In this document: piece after piece, positions 46,026 to 53,977 of the stretch
Numbering within the stretch: the first letter of the stretch is position 1
Layout of the letters: each line of letters starts with the position of its first letter
Assembly (NCBI GenBank): GCA_937872925.1
Contig: CALMUT010000260.1
Coordinates: forward strand, 1 to 64,000
DNA from: an uncultured Myxococcales bacterium
Lineage (GTDB): Bacteria; Myxococcota_A; Polyangia; Polyangiales; Polyangiaceae
Reading direction: 5' to 3'
DNA: 64,000 bases
Notes under the pieces: model-generated
What the model was told of the DNA's origin: nothing
Seen by the model: the letters and a program-made list of their open reading frames with translations, nothing else
Database searches by the model: none
Position numbers and translations under genes: made by a program

Positions 46026-47696
46026 TCAGCTGCGCCGCTTCGCGCCCGTTTTCTTCTTCTTCTTCTTCTTCGCAGACTTGGGCGACCCGCTCGCTCTAGG
46101 CGACCCGCTCGCTTTGGGCGACCCGCTGGCTTTGGGCGATCCGCTGGCTTTGCCCGCCTGGATCTCGCTATCGGACTTTCGCTGCGAGACAGGACGCACG
46201 TCCGAATGCTCGTCGTCTGCGTCTTCGTCGCCTGCGTCTTCGTCGCCTGCGTCTTCGTCGTCTGCGTCGTCTGCGTCGTCGTCGCCTGCGTCTTCGTCGT
46301 CGGCGTCGGCGTCATCCTTGGAGATCTTGGAGACCTTGGAGACCTTGGAGCGCGGGGTCTTCTTGGACGGCTTCGGTTCCTCGGGCAAGGAGCGTTCCCC
46401 GGCGTCGTCTTCGTCCTCGTCTTCGTCCTCGTCTTCGTCGTAATCCGTCGCCCCCTCGCCAAGCGCCATGGCAGCCTCGGGGTTTTTCTTGGCAGCCTCG
46501 AACAGAGCGCCCCAGACCAAGGCGGCTGCCACTCCGGTGCTGAGGCCGATCCACTGAGACGTCGACAGCTGCACCGCGGTGCCCTGGGCGAAGCTTGCCG
46601 GCTTGAGCAGAAAGAAGAGCACCGGTGCCGGCAGCAGCGCGGCAACCTGCGCGATGCGCCGCGGCGTGTCTTTTGCGATGGAACGCGCTGGACCAAACGC
46701 AAAAGCGAGACCAAATGCCAGCGCCGTCCCAGGCAACACGACGTGTTCGCCCAAGTATGGCCCAAAGGTGCCGCGCTCCAGATCATCCCGCAGCACTTCC
46801 AGAGCGAAGCGCAGCGCGCCGTAGCCTGCGGTGAAGGCCAAGAAGACTTGGCCACGGAAGCGCTGGTGCTTTCTCGCGGCGAATACCAGCGCTAGCAGCA
46901 GCAGCCCTGCGCCGACTTCGTACAGCTGCGTGGGATGCACCGGCAGCGACGCGCTGGTGTCCGCAGAGAGCCCGCGCTGATTGACATGCTGGATCCACGC
47001 GGGTGAACCCGTTCCTTCAAGCGCAGTGCCGTCGGCCCACTTTGGAAACGTGCCGATGGTCTTGAGCCAACTCGGCGCCGAATCCGAGAGCGGTTTGCCG
47101 AAATCGCAACCGTATAGGTAGCAACCCAGCCGCGTGATCACGAGGCCCGCGGCCAAACTAGGCACGGCAACATCCGCCCAGGGCAGCAACCGGATGCGGT
47201 GCCGGTACAGAAAGCCCCAAGAACCAAGGAAGCCCCCCAAGAATCCGCCGTAGGCAACCAAGCCACCTCGGCGCAGTGCGAACAGGTCGTTGAAGGACGA
47301 GAACTCGTCCATGTTCGTCACCACATACAGCAGACGCGCGCCGATCAGTGCCGCGACGGCGGTGACGAAGTAGCAATTGGCCATCACCTCTCGGGGCAAA
47401 CCATCTTTGCTGGCCAAGCCGAGGGTCAGATACCAGCCCACGATAATGGACAGGCACAGCATCGCGCCGTAGGAATACACGGGCAGCGGCGTGAGGGTGT
47501 ACACCTCCCCACGGAAGTTGAAGGCGGCGAAGCCAGCGCCAACCGCCGCCGCCACGCCGATGACGAGCAGGTCGGTGGCGCGCTTGCGATAGCCAAAGAG
47601 CGCGAGCAAGACGCCGACCGCCGCCAGCGCAAGCAGCGCGGGGAACAGGGGGATCGTCCAGCCCGGCAGGGGGATGCTAAACAAGATGGGGTGCAT
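46026..47696 (-). CDS. lgt: Prolipoprotein diacylglyceryl transferase with a long charged tail
   Basis: This 556-residue protein moves diacylglycerol from phosphatidylglycerol to the lipobox Cys of prolipoproteins, in the inner membrane. Lgt marks: YSYGAMLCLSIIVGWYL, GARLLYVVTN, RRGGLVAYGGFLGGFLG, ITRLGCYLYGCDFG (in place of RxGNxxNxExxG) and LPVHPTQLYE. A second group of membrane helices follows to about residue 405. The last 150 residues are disordered and highly charged: an acidic run (YDEDEDEDEDEDDAG), repeats of ADDEDAGDE, four KASGSP-type hexapeptides and a run of seven Lys. Such a tail is not part of normal Lgt (about 260-300 residues). This window has 16 likely substrates. Confidence 0.92.
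   Translation of the reverse strand: MHPILFSIPLPGWTIPLFPALLALAAVGVLLALFGYRKRATDLLVIGVAAAVGAGFAAFNFRGEVYTLTPLPVYSYGAMLCLSIIVGWYLTLGLASKDGLPREVMANCYFVTAVAALIGARLLYVVTNMDEFSSFNDLFALRRGGLVAYGGFLGGFLGSWGFLYRHRIRLLPWADVAVPSLAAGLVITRLGCYLYGCDFGKPLSDSAPSWLKTIGTFPKWADGTALEGTGSPAWIQHVNQRGLSADTSASLPVHPTQLYEVGAGLLLLALVFAARKHQRFRGQVFLAFTAGYGALRFALEVLRDDLERGTFGPYLGEHVVLPGTALAFGLAFAFGPARSIAKDTPRRIAQVAALLPAPVLFFLLKPASFAQGTAVQLSTSQWIGLSTGVAAALVWGALFEAAKKNPEAAMALGEGATDYDEDEDEDEDEDDAGERSLPEEPKPSKKTPRSKVSKVSKISKDDADADDEDAGDDDADDADDEDAGDEDAGDEDADDEHSDVRPVSQRKSDSEIQAGKASGSPKASGSPKASGSPRASGSPKSAKKKKKKKTGAKRRS
46081..46152 (-). repeat. Four tandem 18-bp units in the lgt tail
   Basis: Four 18-base units encode (K/R)ASGSP four times. 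Neighbouring DNA (46200-46300) is a set of GACGAAGAC-type trinucleotide-like repeats that encode the acidic tail. Both are slippage-prone. Confidence 0.85.
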
Positions 47697-47771
47697 GGGG
47701 CGCGGCCTTTATAGCGCAGGCTCAAATCTCCGCATCGCTCCGAGGCGGATGCCGACTCGGGCGCGATGAGT

Positions 47772-47777
47772 TAGCAT
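47772..47777 (+). promoter_or_regulatory. -10-like TAGCAT
   Basis: TAGCAT lies 6 bases before GTG 47784, with no ribosome binding site. This fits a leaderless transcript for the two-gene unit 47784-49882. Confidence 0.38.
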
Positions 47778-47783
47778 GCCCAG

Positions 47784-48608
47784 GTGCTCAAACTGGCCCT
47801 AACTTCAATGCTCGCCTTGGCAATCGCGGGATGCGTACCCGACGAAGCGGCAAAGGAAAAGGGAAAACCGGCCCCCGCGCCGACGCCCGTTCCACCGGCC
47901 CCGCCACCACCGCCCCCCACGCCCGTGGCACCACCGCCGGCGGCAAACCCCGCGGCCAGTGGGTCGACGGCACCCGCGCCGAGTGCCGCCGCGCCCGCGA
48001 AGGACGACGCGCTGCTCACCGCACCCTTCGCGGACTTCTTCGACCGGCAGGAGCTGGGCGACGACTGGCGCACCACCTCAAACGTGTGGCGCATCACCGA
48101 CGGCAAGCTCTGCGGCCGCGGGGCGCGCAACCACGGCGTATGGTTGAAACGCCGCTTGCCCACCAACGCACGCATCGAGCTCGACGCCACCAGCGCTTCC
48201 GCAGACGGCGACATCAAGCTCGAAGTGTGGGGAGACGGGCGCAGCCACGCGACGGGCGTTTCCTACACGAACGCCACTAGCTACGTGGTGATTTTTGGCG
48301 GCTGGAAGAACCAGTTTCACGTCCTGGCCCGCATCGACGAGCACGCCAAGGACCGGCCCGAGGTACGCATCGATCCGGACAATCAGGACGTTCGCGCCCG
48401 AAAGGTGGAGCCCAATCGCAGCTACCACTTCAAAATTGAACGGATCGATGGAAAGACCGTTCGTTGGTTTGTGGATGACATCGAAATCCTCACTTACCCC
48501 GATCCCCAACCCATGAAAGGCGCGGGGCATGAACATATGGGGTTCAACAACTGGGAAGTTCCCGTCTGTTTCGACAATCTCAAGATCGCGCCTTTGCCTG
48601 GGAAGTGA
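47784..48608 (+). CDS. Lipoprotein with a DUF1080-like (concanavalin-fold) domain
   Basis: This 274-residue protein has lipobox AIAGC, then a Pro/Ala-rich linker to about residue 75 (PPAPPPPPPTPVAPPPA). The domain after it has FADFFDRQELGDDWRTTSNV, WRITDGKLCGRGARNHGVWL, GVSYTNATSYVVIFGGW, YHFKIERIDGKTVRWFVDD and the closing VPVCFDNLKIAPL. This is the outline of DUF1080 / 3-keto-disaccharide hydrolase or LamG-type folds, which bind or cut sugars. I cannot identify catalytic residues. It is coupled to the next gene by a GTGA overlap. Confidence 0.8.
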   Translation: MLKLALTSMLALAIAGCVPDEAAKEKGKPAPAPTPVPPAPPPPPPTPVAPPPAANPAASGSTAPAPSAAAPAKDDALLTAPFADFFDRQELGDDWRTTSNVWRITDGKLCGRGARNHGVWLKRRLPTNARIELDATSASADGDIKLEVWGDGRSHATGVSYTNATSYVVIFGGWKNQFHVLARIDEHAKDRPEVRIDPDNQDVRARKVEPNRSYHFKIERIDGKTVRWFVDDIEILTYPDPQPMKGAGHEHMGFNNWEVPVCFDNLKIAPLPGK

Positions 48609-49882
48609 GCAGTGTGAACGAGGCCGAACCAGACATTGATCAGGAGCTCGACGAGCTCGAGACACGCCTGGAACGGTTGCGGTCGCTGTACGAGCAGTAT
48701 TTCCTCGGCATCGAGAAGATCGAACCCAACATCGCCCGCAAAGACGTCGACAGACGCATTTGGACCCTACGCCGCATGAAGTTCCGCAACACCGCGAAGC
48801 GGTTCAAGTTGCAGACCATCGTCATGCGCTACAACACCTACCAGCAGTACTGGCAGCGCATTTGTCGAGAAATCGAGAACGGAACCTACCGCCGCCACCT
48901 GATCAAGGCCGAAAAGCGCGCCGGCATGACTGGGCCACTGACCATCGCGGCGCGCAAACGCCTGGGCATGTTCGCCAAAGGCGCGGAAGCCGTCGCGGAA
49001 CGCGAGCGGGCCCAAGACGCAAAGCGCAGCGCGGAAGACGACATGGCTGCGCTGATGGACCAACCGCAAAGCGCGCTAGACAACGCGATGAAGGCACTCG
49101 ACGACGTCTTCGCGGGAAAGGCCGAACCGCAGCGCAGCAAGACGAGCGCCGCGGCGCCAGAGCGGCCCCCTGCTTCATCCCGTCGCCCGCAAAGAGAACC
49201 CGCCAAGAAGCTCGGCAAGCTGAGTCTAGATTTCGGCCTCGACGGATTGGGGGGCACCGGACGCACCCAGCCCACGCGACAAGAACGCCCGGAGCCAAAG
49301 TCGCCAGCAACGCCAGCGCAGCGAACCGCACCCAAGCCCGTCCGCCCCGCAACGCAACCCGGCCCTCCACCGGGAGGCGTGCATCGACCCGCAGCAGTGC
49401 CGTCCCAGGCCGCGGCCACCCGTGCTCCGGCCGTTGCCACCAAGCCTGGTGTCGGCACGGGCCCCGGCATCGGTCGTCCTCCGCCTCCGGCAACGCGCGC
49501 TCCGGCGGCCACGCGCCCTGGCGACGCTCCGCCCTCGGGCCCTGGGGCACCGCTCCTTCCTCCCCCGGCCCCGGCACGGGCCCCGCGACCGCCTCTCGCC
49601 CGACCTGCCGCGCCAGCTCGACCCCCGGCGCCTCAGCGGCCTCCAGTGCGTGCCGCGGCGGCGGACGCGGCAGTCAGCGACCAGCGAGTGCGCGAAATCC
49701 ACGCCCGACTCGTCGACGCAAAGCGTCAAACCAACGATGCGAAGTCTGTCAGCGTGGACGGGCTGGCTCGGAGCCTACGGGCGACTGAGGCGCAGCTGCG
49801 CCAGAAGCACGGAAATCGCAAAATCGACTTCGACGTGGTGATCAAAGACGGCAAGGCGCTGCTGAAACCAACGGTAAAATAG
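48605..49882 (+). CDS. MXAN_5187-type protein with a Pro-rich linker
   Basis: This 425-residue protein starts at GTG overlapping the previous stop. Residues about 15-105 are the conserved block RLRSLYEQYFLGIEKIEP, RRIWTLRRMKFRNTAKRF, RYNTYQQYWQRICREIENGT, which I recognise from the MXAN_5187 C-terminal family of myxobacteria. A long Ala/Pro/Arg-rich disordered linker follows (about 170-350), then a short conserved C-terminal domain (VREIHARLVDAKRQTNDAKS, RKIDFDVVIKDGKALLKPTV). The family is cytoplasmic and unassigned. Its presence supports a myxobacterial origin. Confidence 0.85.
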   Translation: MSSVNEAEPDIDQELDELETRLERLRSLYEQYFLGIEKIEPNIARKDVDRRIWTLRRMKFRNTAKRFKLQTIVMRYNTYQQYWQRICREIENGTYRRHLIKAEKRAGMTGPLTIAARKRLGMFAKGAEAVAERERAQDAKRSAEDDMAALMDQPQSALDNAMKALDDVFAGKAEPQRSKTSAAAPERPPASSRRPQREPAKKLGKLSLDFGLDGLGGTGRTQPTRQERPEPKSPATPAQRTAPKPVRPATQPGPPPGGVHRPAAVPSQAAATRAPAVATKPGVGTGPGIGRPPPPATRAPAATRPGDAPPSGPGAPLLPPPAPARAPRPPLARPAAPARPPAPQRPPVRAAAADAAVSDQRVREIHARLVDAKRQTNDAKSVSVDGLARSLRATEAQLRQKHGNRKIDFDVVIKDGKALLKPTVK

Positions 49883-49885
49883 CCG

Positions 49886-50167
49886 TCAACGTGCCGCGCC
49901 GCTGCGCGAGCCCACGGAACGCGGTCCAGAATGCCGCGCCTGGACGATCATGTCGTCCTCGCAGAAAAGAATAGCGCAAGAAGTGCGTCCCAATTCCCGC
50001 AGGCGGCTGCAAAGCTCGACTAGCTCCTCGTCCCAATCCACCACATCGCCCTCGGTCGCTTGGAGCGTAGCGTTGTCGTAGCGGCAGTTGTCGAGTGCTA
50101 CCCATTTGCCCTTAAGTTCCTCCGCATCGCAGAGTTCGGGCCAGGTCATCCTGGACTTCATGTGCAT
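49886..50167 (-). CDS. Small hypothetical protein
   Basis: This 93-residue protein starts at ATG 50167 behind GAGGAAAGA. It is acidic to neutral, with three Cys, and contains WVALDNCRYDNATLQ, VVDWDEELVELCSRLRELG and CAILFCEDDMIVQARHSG, a plausible small alpha/beta fold. I recognise no family. It ends 4 bases from the convergent MXAN_5187-type gene. The gap upstream is long (about 400 bases), so it has its own promoter. Confidence 0.6.
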   Translation of the reverse strand: MHMKSRMTWPELCDAEELKGKWVALDNCRYDNATLQATEGDVVDWDEELVELCSRLRELGRTSCAILFCEDDMIVQARHSGPRSVGSRSGAAR

Positions 50168-50570
50168 TCTTTCCTCGAGGTGGACAGTCTTTCCCGCGAT
50201 TTGTCGTCGACCGCAATGTGACGAAGGCTAAGTGCTGGAGCTCCCCTCAGAGCGACCTCAAGGCTAGACCCCGTTGCCTGAATCGGTCAAGCACACACCC
50301 GCATACCTGAGCCCTACAAACCTCGTATCAGGCTGAAAACACTAAGTTATATTAGATCGGCCAAGGGGCCGGCCGTGCCGAGGATCCAGCGAGATCACAT
50401 GGCGTCCGCTGTAGCCCGCCGAGGCCCGGATGGGGACGCCGAGCGCGTGGGAAGCGGTTTCTTTGGGTCGTGGCGGTGGGGCGGCCGTGGTGCGCTCATC
50501 TCGAGCGGGTGCATGGGGCGCGACCCGCCCTGTCCGAAAGGCGGACCCGCCCTGTCCGCGGCGGCTAACG
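50168..50570. other. 403-base gene-free region
   Basis: This region lies between the small gene (minus) and the kinase stop. It includes the most AT-rich patch of the window (about 50330-50360: ACTAAGTTATATTAGATC), probably promoter DNA for the 50167 gene, and a GC-rich repeat near the kinase end. No open frame here has a start, ribosome binding site and plausible protein together. Confidence 0.5.
50522..50558. repeat. 15-bp direct repeat after the kinase gene
   Basis: GACCCGCCCTGTCCG occurs at 50522-50536 and 50544-50558. The copies can also form small stems (GTCCG with CGGAC). They lie just after the kinase stop on the minus strand and may help to end transcription. Confidence 0.5.
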
Positions 50571-52295
50571 CTACTTGCAGGAAGTGCCGGTCAGCGCGGA
50601 TTCCAAAGCGCCTGAGCCCGCGCCCATGCTGCGCGCCGCATTCTGGATCGCCTTGGCTTGGGCGCAGTTGCCGTTGCGAGCTGCGCTTTGTGCGGCCCGC
50701 GCGGCGTTGCCACGCGCTCGCTTCTGGCACGTCGACTTCAGGGCAGGATCGGAACAGTTGCGCATCGCCGCTGCCGCAGCCGGAATGTTGCCGGACTGGG
50801 CCGCAGAGATACACGCCTGGCAGCTGTCGGCGGTGGGTTTGGGCGTCGGGGTGGGCGTCGGGGTCGGGGTCGGGGTCGGCTTCGGCTTTGGAGTCGTGTC
50901 GGGAGTTTCGCCGGTCCCGGTGGCTTCCGGGGCGCCACTTCCCGCGGTCGCAGCGGTGTCGATCTGCGGCGCAATCGTAGTCTGCCCCGAGGTGCTCGTG
51001 AACGGATTCGTGAGCGGCTGGTCTTCGTCGGTCGACGGCTTCATTTGCTTGGCCACCACGACCACGATGCCGATCAACAGGATGCCGCCGACAGCCGCCA
51101 GGGCGACGATGAGGCCTTTGCCACCACCGCCACCACCGCGCTGTTGTGGTGCTGGCGCGGGGATGTGCGGCGCAGGGTGCACGCCCGGGGGCGCCGCGGG
51201 CGCATGGGCCTGCGCAACCGGCGGCGAGACGGGACCCGCCGACCCTGCCATGGCTGCAAAGTCCGGCGCGGCTGCCATCGCTGCAGTGCCAGCCTTGGCC
51301 GGATCTTGAGAACCGGCGGGTTCATCCACGGTGATGCCGCCGCCCCCCGAGAGCTCAGCGAAGAACTCTTTGGCGCTGTCCTGGCGGCTTTCCCGCTCCT
51401 TGGCCAAGGCGCGGAGGATCGCAGCGCGCAACGCTTCAGGGATCGCCGACGTGGGCGCAGTGACCTCAAAGGGCAGCGGCTGCGCGGTCATGTGCTGGGT
51501 CGCCCACTGCCATGGCGTGTCCGCCTCGAAGGGCAGTTTTCCAGTGAGCATCTCGTAAGCCATCACGCCGAGGGAATAGATGTCGCTGCGCAGGTCGAGC
51601 GCTTTGCCCGTGAACTGCTCGGGGCTCATATACGGCGGAGTGCCCAGCACCATGCCCTGCTGGGTGAGCTTCTGCTCCTTCTGCGCGTCCGCCGACTCGC
51701 TGCGTGCAGCGATACCGAAGTCCAATACCTTGACGAAGTCTTTCTCGCCGGCCCGCTCGGTCAGGATCACGTTCTCGGGTTTGAGATCGCGATGGATGAT
51801 GCCTTGGTCGTGCGCTTCTTCCAAAGCACCGCAGACCTGCTTCATGATCTTCAAGACTCGGTCAGCGCTGATCGGACCGCGCTTCTCGATGGTGTCGCTC
51901 AGGGGCTCGCCTTTGACGAACTCCATGGCGATGTACAGCGTGCCGTCCGCCGTCGAGCCAAAGTCGAAAAACTTGATGGTGTTGGGGTGTTCCAGTTGTG
52001 CGACGGTTCCGCACTCACGATGGAATCGCGCCAGCACGGACGGATCCTTGGACAGATGGCTGTGCAAGGTCTTGATGGCAACCTTGCGCACGGTAGAGCC
52101 CATCTGCTGCTCGCCGATGTAGACGATGCCCATGCCACCTTCGCCGAGCACCCCGGTCACGCGGTAGCGACCTCCGATGATTTGGCCGATCAGCGCGTCT
52201 TCCGCGGCGGACTCGTCCGTGGGCACGAGTGCCCCGCAACTTGCGCAGAAACGCGCCCCGTCAATGTTCGCGTGACCGCACGCCTCGCAGTTCAT
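50571..52295 (-). CDS. Zinc-ribbon Ser/Thr protein kinase, single-pass membrane
   Basis: This 574-residue protein starts at ATG 52295, directly at a zinc ribbon (CEACGHANIDGARFCASCG); the frame upstream is shadow sequence. The kinase domain (about 44-300) is complete: GEGGMGIVY, Lys75 in VAIKTLH, HRDLKPEN (Asp170), DFG (192-194), SPEQFTG. A Pro/Ala-rich linker and one membrane helix (about 385-407: GLIVALAAVGGILLIGIVVV) follow, then a Thr/Pro repeat (TPTPTPTPTPTPKPT) and a Cys-rich outer domain (DSCQACISAAQSGN, CSDPALKSTCQKR, GNCAQAKAIQ, TSCK) with six Cys. It is likely a receptor kinase sensing the periplasm. Confidence 0.93.
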   Translation of the reverse strand: MNCEACGHANIDGARFCASCGALVPTDESAAEDALIGQIIGGRYRVTGVLGEGGMGIVYIGEQQMGSTVRKVAIKTLHSHLSKDPSVLARFHRECGTVAQLEHPNTIKFFDFGSTADGTLYIAMEFVKGEPLSDTIEKRGPISADRVLKIMKQVCGALEEAHDQGIIHRDLKPENVILTERAGEKDFVKVLDFGIAARSESADAQKEQKLTQQGMVLGTPPYMSPEQFTGKALDLRSDIYSLGVMAYEMLTGKLPFEADTPWQWATQHMTAQPLPFEVTAPTSAIPEALRAAILRALAKERESRQDSAKEFFAELSGGGGITVDEPAGSQDPAKAGTAAMAAAPDFAAMAGSAGPVSPPVAQAHAPAAPPGVHPAPHIPAPAPQQRGGGGGGKGLIVALAAVGGILLIGIVVVVAKQMKPSTDEDQPLTNPFTSTSGQTTIAPQIDTAATAGSGAPEATGTGETPDTTPKPKPTPTPTPTPTPTPKPTADSCQACISAAQSGNIPAAAAAMRNCSDPALKSTCQKRARGNAARAAQSAARNGNCAQAKAIQNAARSMGAGSGALESALTGTSCK

Positions 52296-52374
52296 TTCGG
52301 CGGTAGAGTGGCACGAAGGCCCACCAAAACGCCACCTTCGTGAAACCCGCCCAAATCGTCGGCGCTGCCCGACG

Positions 52375-53055
52375 CTATGCGCCGCCGTCCGCGGCGCTTT
52401 CCCCGTCCGCTCCCTGTCCCGCATCGCGCTCTGGACGGGGTTTGGAGGCCTGGTGCGGTGGCAACGGCGCATCCGGAGGCCACGGCAGCTCCTCAACCTT
52501 GCCCGTCGCGCGGTCCAGGATCAGCGCCCGAGTGGCTCTCCGACTGTCGGGCACCAGCAGCTTGCGCTGCACCGTGGCGCCTGCAGCAAAGGTCGGCGGC
52601 TGCTTCAGGGGGCGCCGGCGGCCGGCCAGCTCTTCGGAACCGAGTAGCGGGAAGTCGAATCGCACGCGCTCGATCAGTTCGCGACCGATCCAGAGCTCGA
52701 TGGCAAAGCGGCCCATATTCCGCGACGTCGGAATGGGCTTCTTAAAATCGATGCGCTTCACGGAGAGCACCTTGAGCGCGCCGCGGTCGTACTCAAGCAC
52801 GTACTCCCACTGCACTGCTTCCTTCAGCGCTTCCGGGTCCGGCTGCGCATTGGGTGGCTCGGGCACGGGGGTCCGTACCACTCCGCCTTCGGCGCTGGGC
52901 GGCTCGCTGGCGCCGGCGTCTTGCGGGGTACCTTCCGCCAAACGCGCCGGCATGGTCACTCCGGGTCCCTGAGTGTTGTCGTAGCGGGCGCCAGCACACG
53001 CGGCGACGGCGCCGAAAGCGACGAGCGGGAGCAGGAACCCAGGACGAAACCTCAC
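52375..53055 (-). CDS. Lipoprotein of unknown function
   Basis: This 226-residue protein starts at GTG with lipobox AVAAC. A Pro/Glu/Ala linker leads to about 110 residues of mixed structure: VQWEYVLEYDRGALKVLSVK, FAIELWIGRELIERVRFDFP, TVQRKLLVPDSRRATRALI. The tail is Pro/Gln/Asp/Gly-rich. No family is recognised. It sits 43 bases after the pseudouridine synthase gene and 79 bases before the kinase gene on the same strand, so all may share a transcript. TAAGCC lies 6 bases before its start. Confidence 0.75.
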   Translation of the reverse strand: MRFRPGFLLPLVAFGAVAACAGARYDNTQGPGVTMPARLAEGTPQDAGASEPPSAEGGVVRTPVPEPPNAQPDPEALKEAVQWEYVLEYDRGALKVLSVKRIDFKKPIPTSRNMGRFAIELWIGRELIERVRFDFPLLGSEELAGRRRPLKQPPTFAAGATVQRKLLVPDSRRATRALILDRATGKVEELPWPPDAPLPPHQASKPRPERDAGQGADGESAADGGA

Positions 53056-53098
53056 CTCGCCGGCTTAGCGCAGACCGCGTGCGTGCGTCGAGAGCGAC

Positions 53099-53977
53099 TC
53101 ATCTGGCCGCGGCACCGAAGGCAGAAAGTGCGGCACTCTGCCCGCCCAGATCCCGCCAGCACTGCAAGAACTCCGGCGGGAGTTCGGCACGCGCGCAGAA
53201 GGGCGCCCCGTCCGAGGCGGGCAGCTCGATTTCGAACGCGTGCAAGAGCACGCGACCCAGCTCCCGCACGCGCCCGTCCGCCGCCACCAGAGTGGCGGGG
53301 CCCCCATAGCGCCGATCCCCAAACAGCGGCACCCCAGCCGCAGCCGCATGCGCACGCAGCTGATGCGTCCGACCCGTGACAGGCTCCAGCAGCAATAGGC
53401 TGGCGTTGGAGGTCTTCGTGGTGGCCAAAGCAGTGACCCGGGTGGCCGCCGGCTTGCCACGAACCGGGGACGACCATGTTGCGCCTTCGTGCATCGCGCC
53501 GCTGGCGATTGCGAGGTACCGACGAGCGTATTGCGCACGCGTGTCCGCACGCTCCACATGGCGCATGGCGGCGCGGGTTTCGGCGAGCAGCACCACACCG
53601 CTCACGCCAACGTCCAGCCGGGAGACCGCGTGTAGCGACAGCTTCAGCTGTTCTGCCAAGATCTGAGTCAGGGAGCGACTCCCAGAAGCGTCCGGTTCCG
53701 TCGGCAGCTCCGCTGGCTTGCTCGCGGCCAGTAGCCCCGCCCGTCGCTGCACGACCGGGATCGGCGCCGCGGGCGCGGACCGGCCCTGGCGAACGACCAC
53801 CTGCTGCCCGGGCTTGAGCGCAGCATCTTCGCTCGCGCGGCGACCGTCCACGAACACGCGTCCGTCTTCGATCGCCTGGGCGTCTTCCGCGAGCAGCGCG
53901 AGCAGTGCGCCCAAACGCGGCGGATCCTCCGCACGCACCACCCAACGCATTTCGCGGCCGCCACGCCGAACGCTCAT
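53099..53977 (-). CDS. RluA-family pseudouridine synthase
   Basis: This 292-residue protein starts at ATG 53977, overlapping the upstream stop (ATGA). An S4-like RNA-binding segment is at about 25-85 (AIEDGRVFVDGRRASEDAAL, LKPGQQVVVR). The catalytic domain follows: HAVSRLDVGVSGVVLLAE with the conserved Asp of RLD, YARRYLAIASG, EPVTGRTHQLRAHAAAAGVP, LFGDRRYGG and RVLLHAFEIELP. It should convert uridine to pseudouridine in rRNA or tRNA. The precise site cannot be told from sequence. It is coupled to the PEP-utilizing gene. Confidence 0.9.
   Translation of the reverse strand: MSVRRGGREMRWVVRAEDPPRLGALLALLAEDAQAIEDGRVFVDGRRASEDAALKPGQQVVVRQGRSAPAAPIPVVQRRAGLLAASKPAELPTEPDASGSRSLTQILAEQLKLSLHAVSRLDVGVSGVVLLAETRAAMRHVERADTRAQYARRYLAIASGAMHEGATWSSPVRGKPAATRVTALATTKTSNASLLLLEPVTGRTHQLRAHAAAAGVPLFGDRRYGGPATLVAADGRVRELGRVLLHAFEIELPASDGAPFCARAELPPEFLQCWRDLGGQSAALSAFGAAAR

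Noticed and set aside
46081-46152. CRISPR-like array
   Set aside because: The 18-bp units are contiguous with no spacers and are in frame within lgt. No cas genes exist in the window.
46206-46895. Valine-rich hydrophobic frame on the plus strand
   Set aside because: It is produced by the GACGAAGAC-type repeats of the lgt tail read backwards. The minus-strand Lgt is certain.
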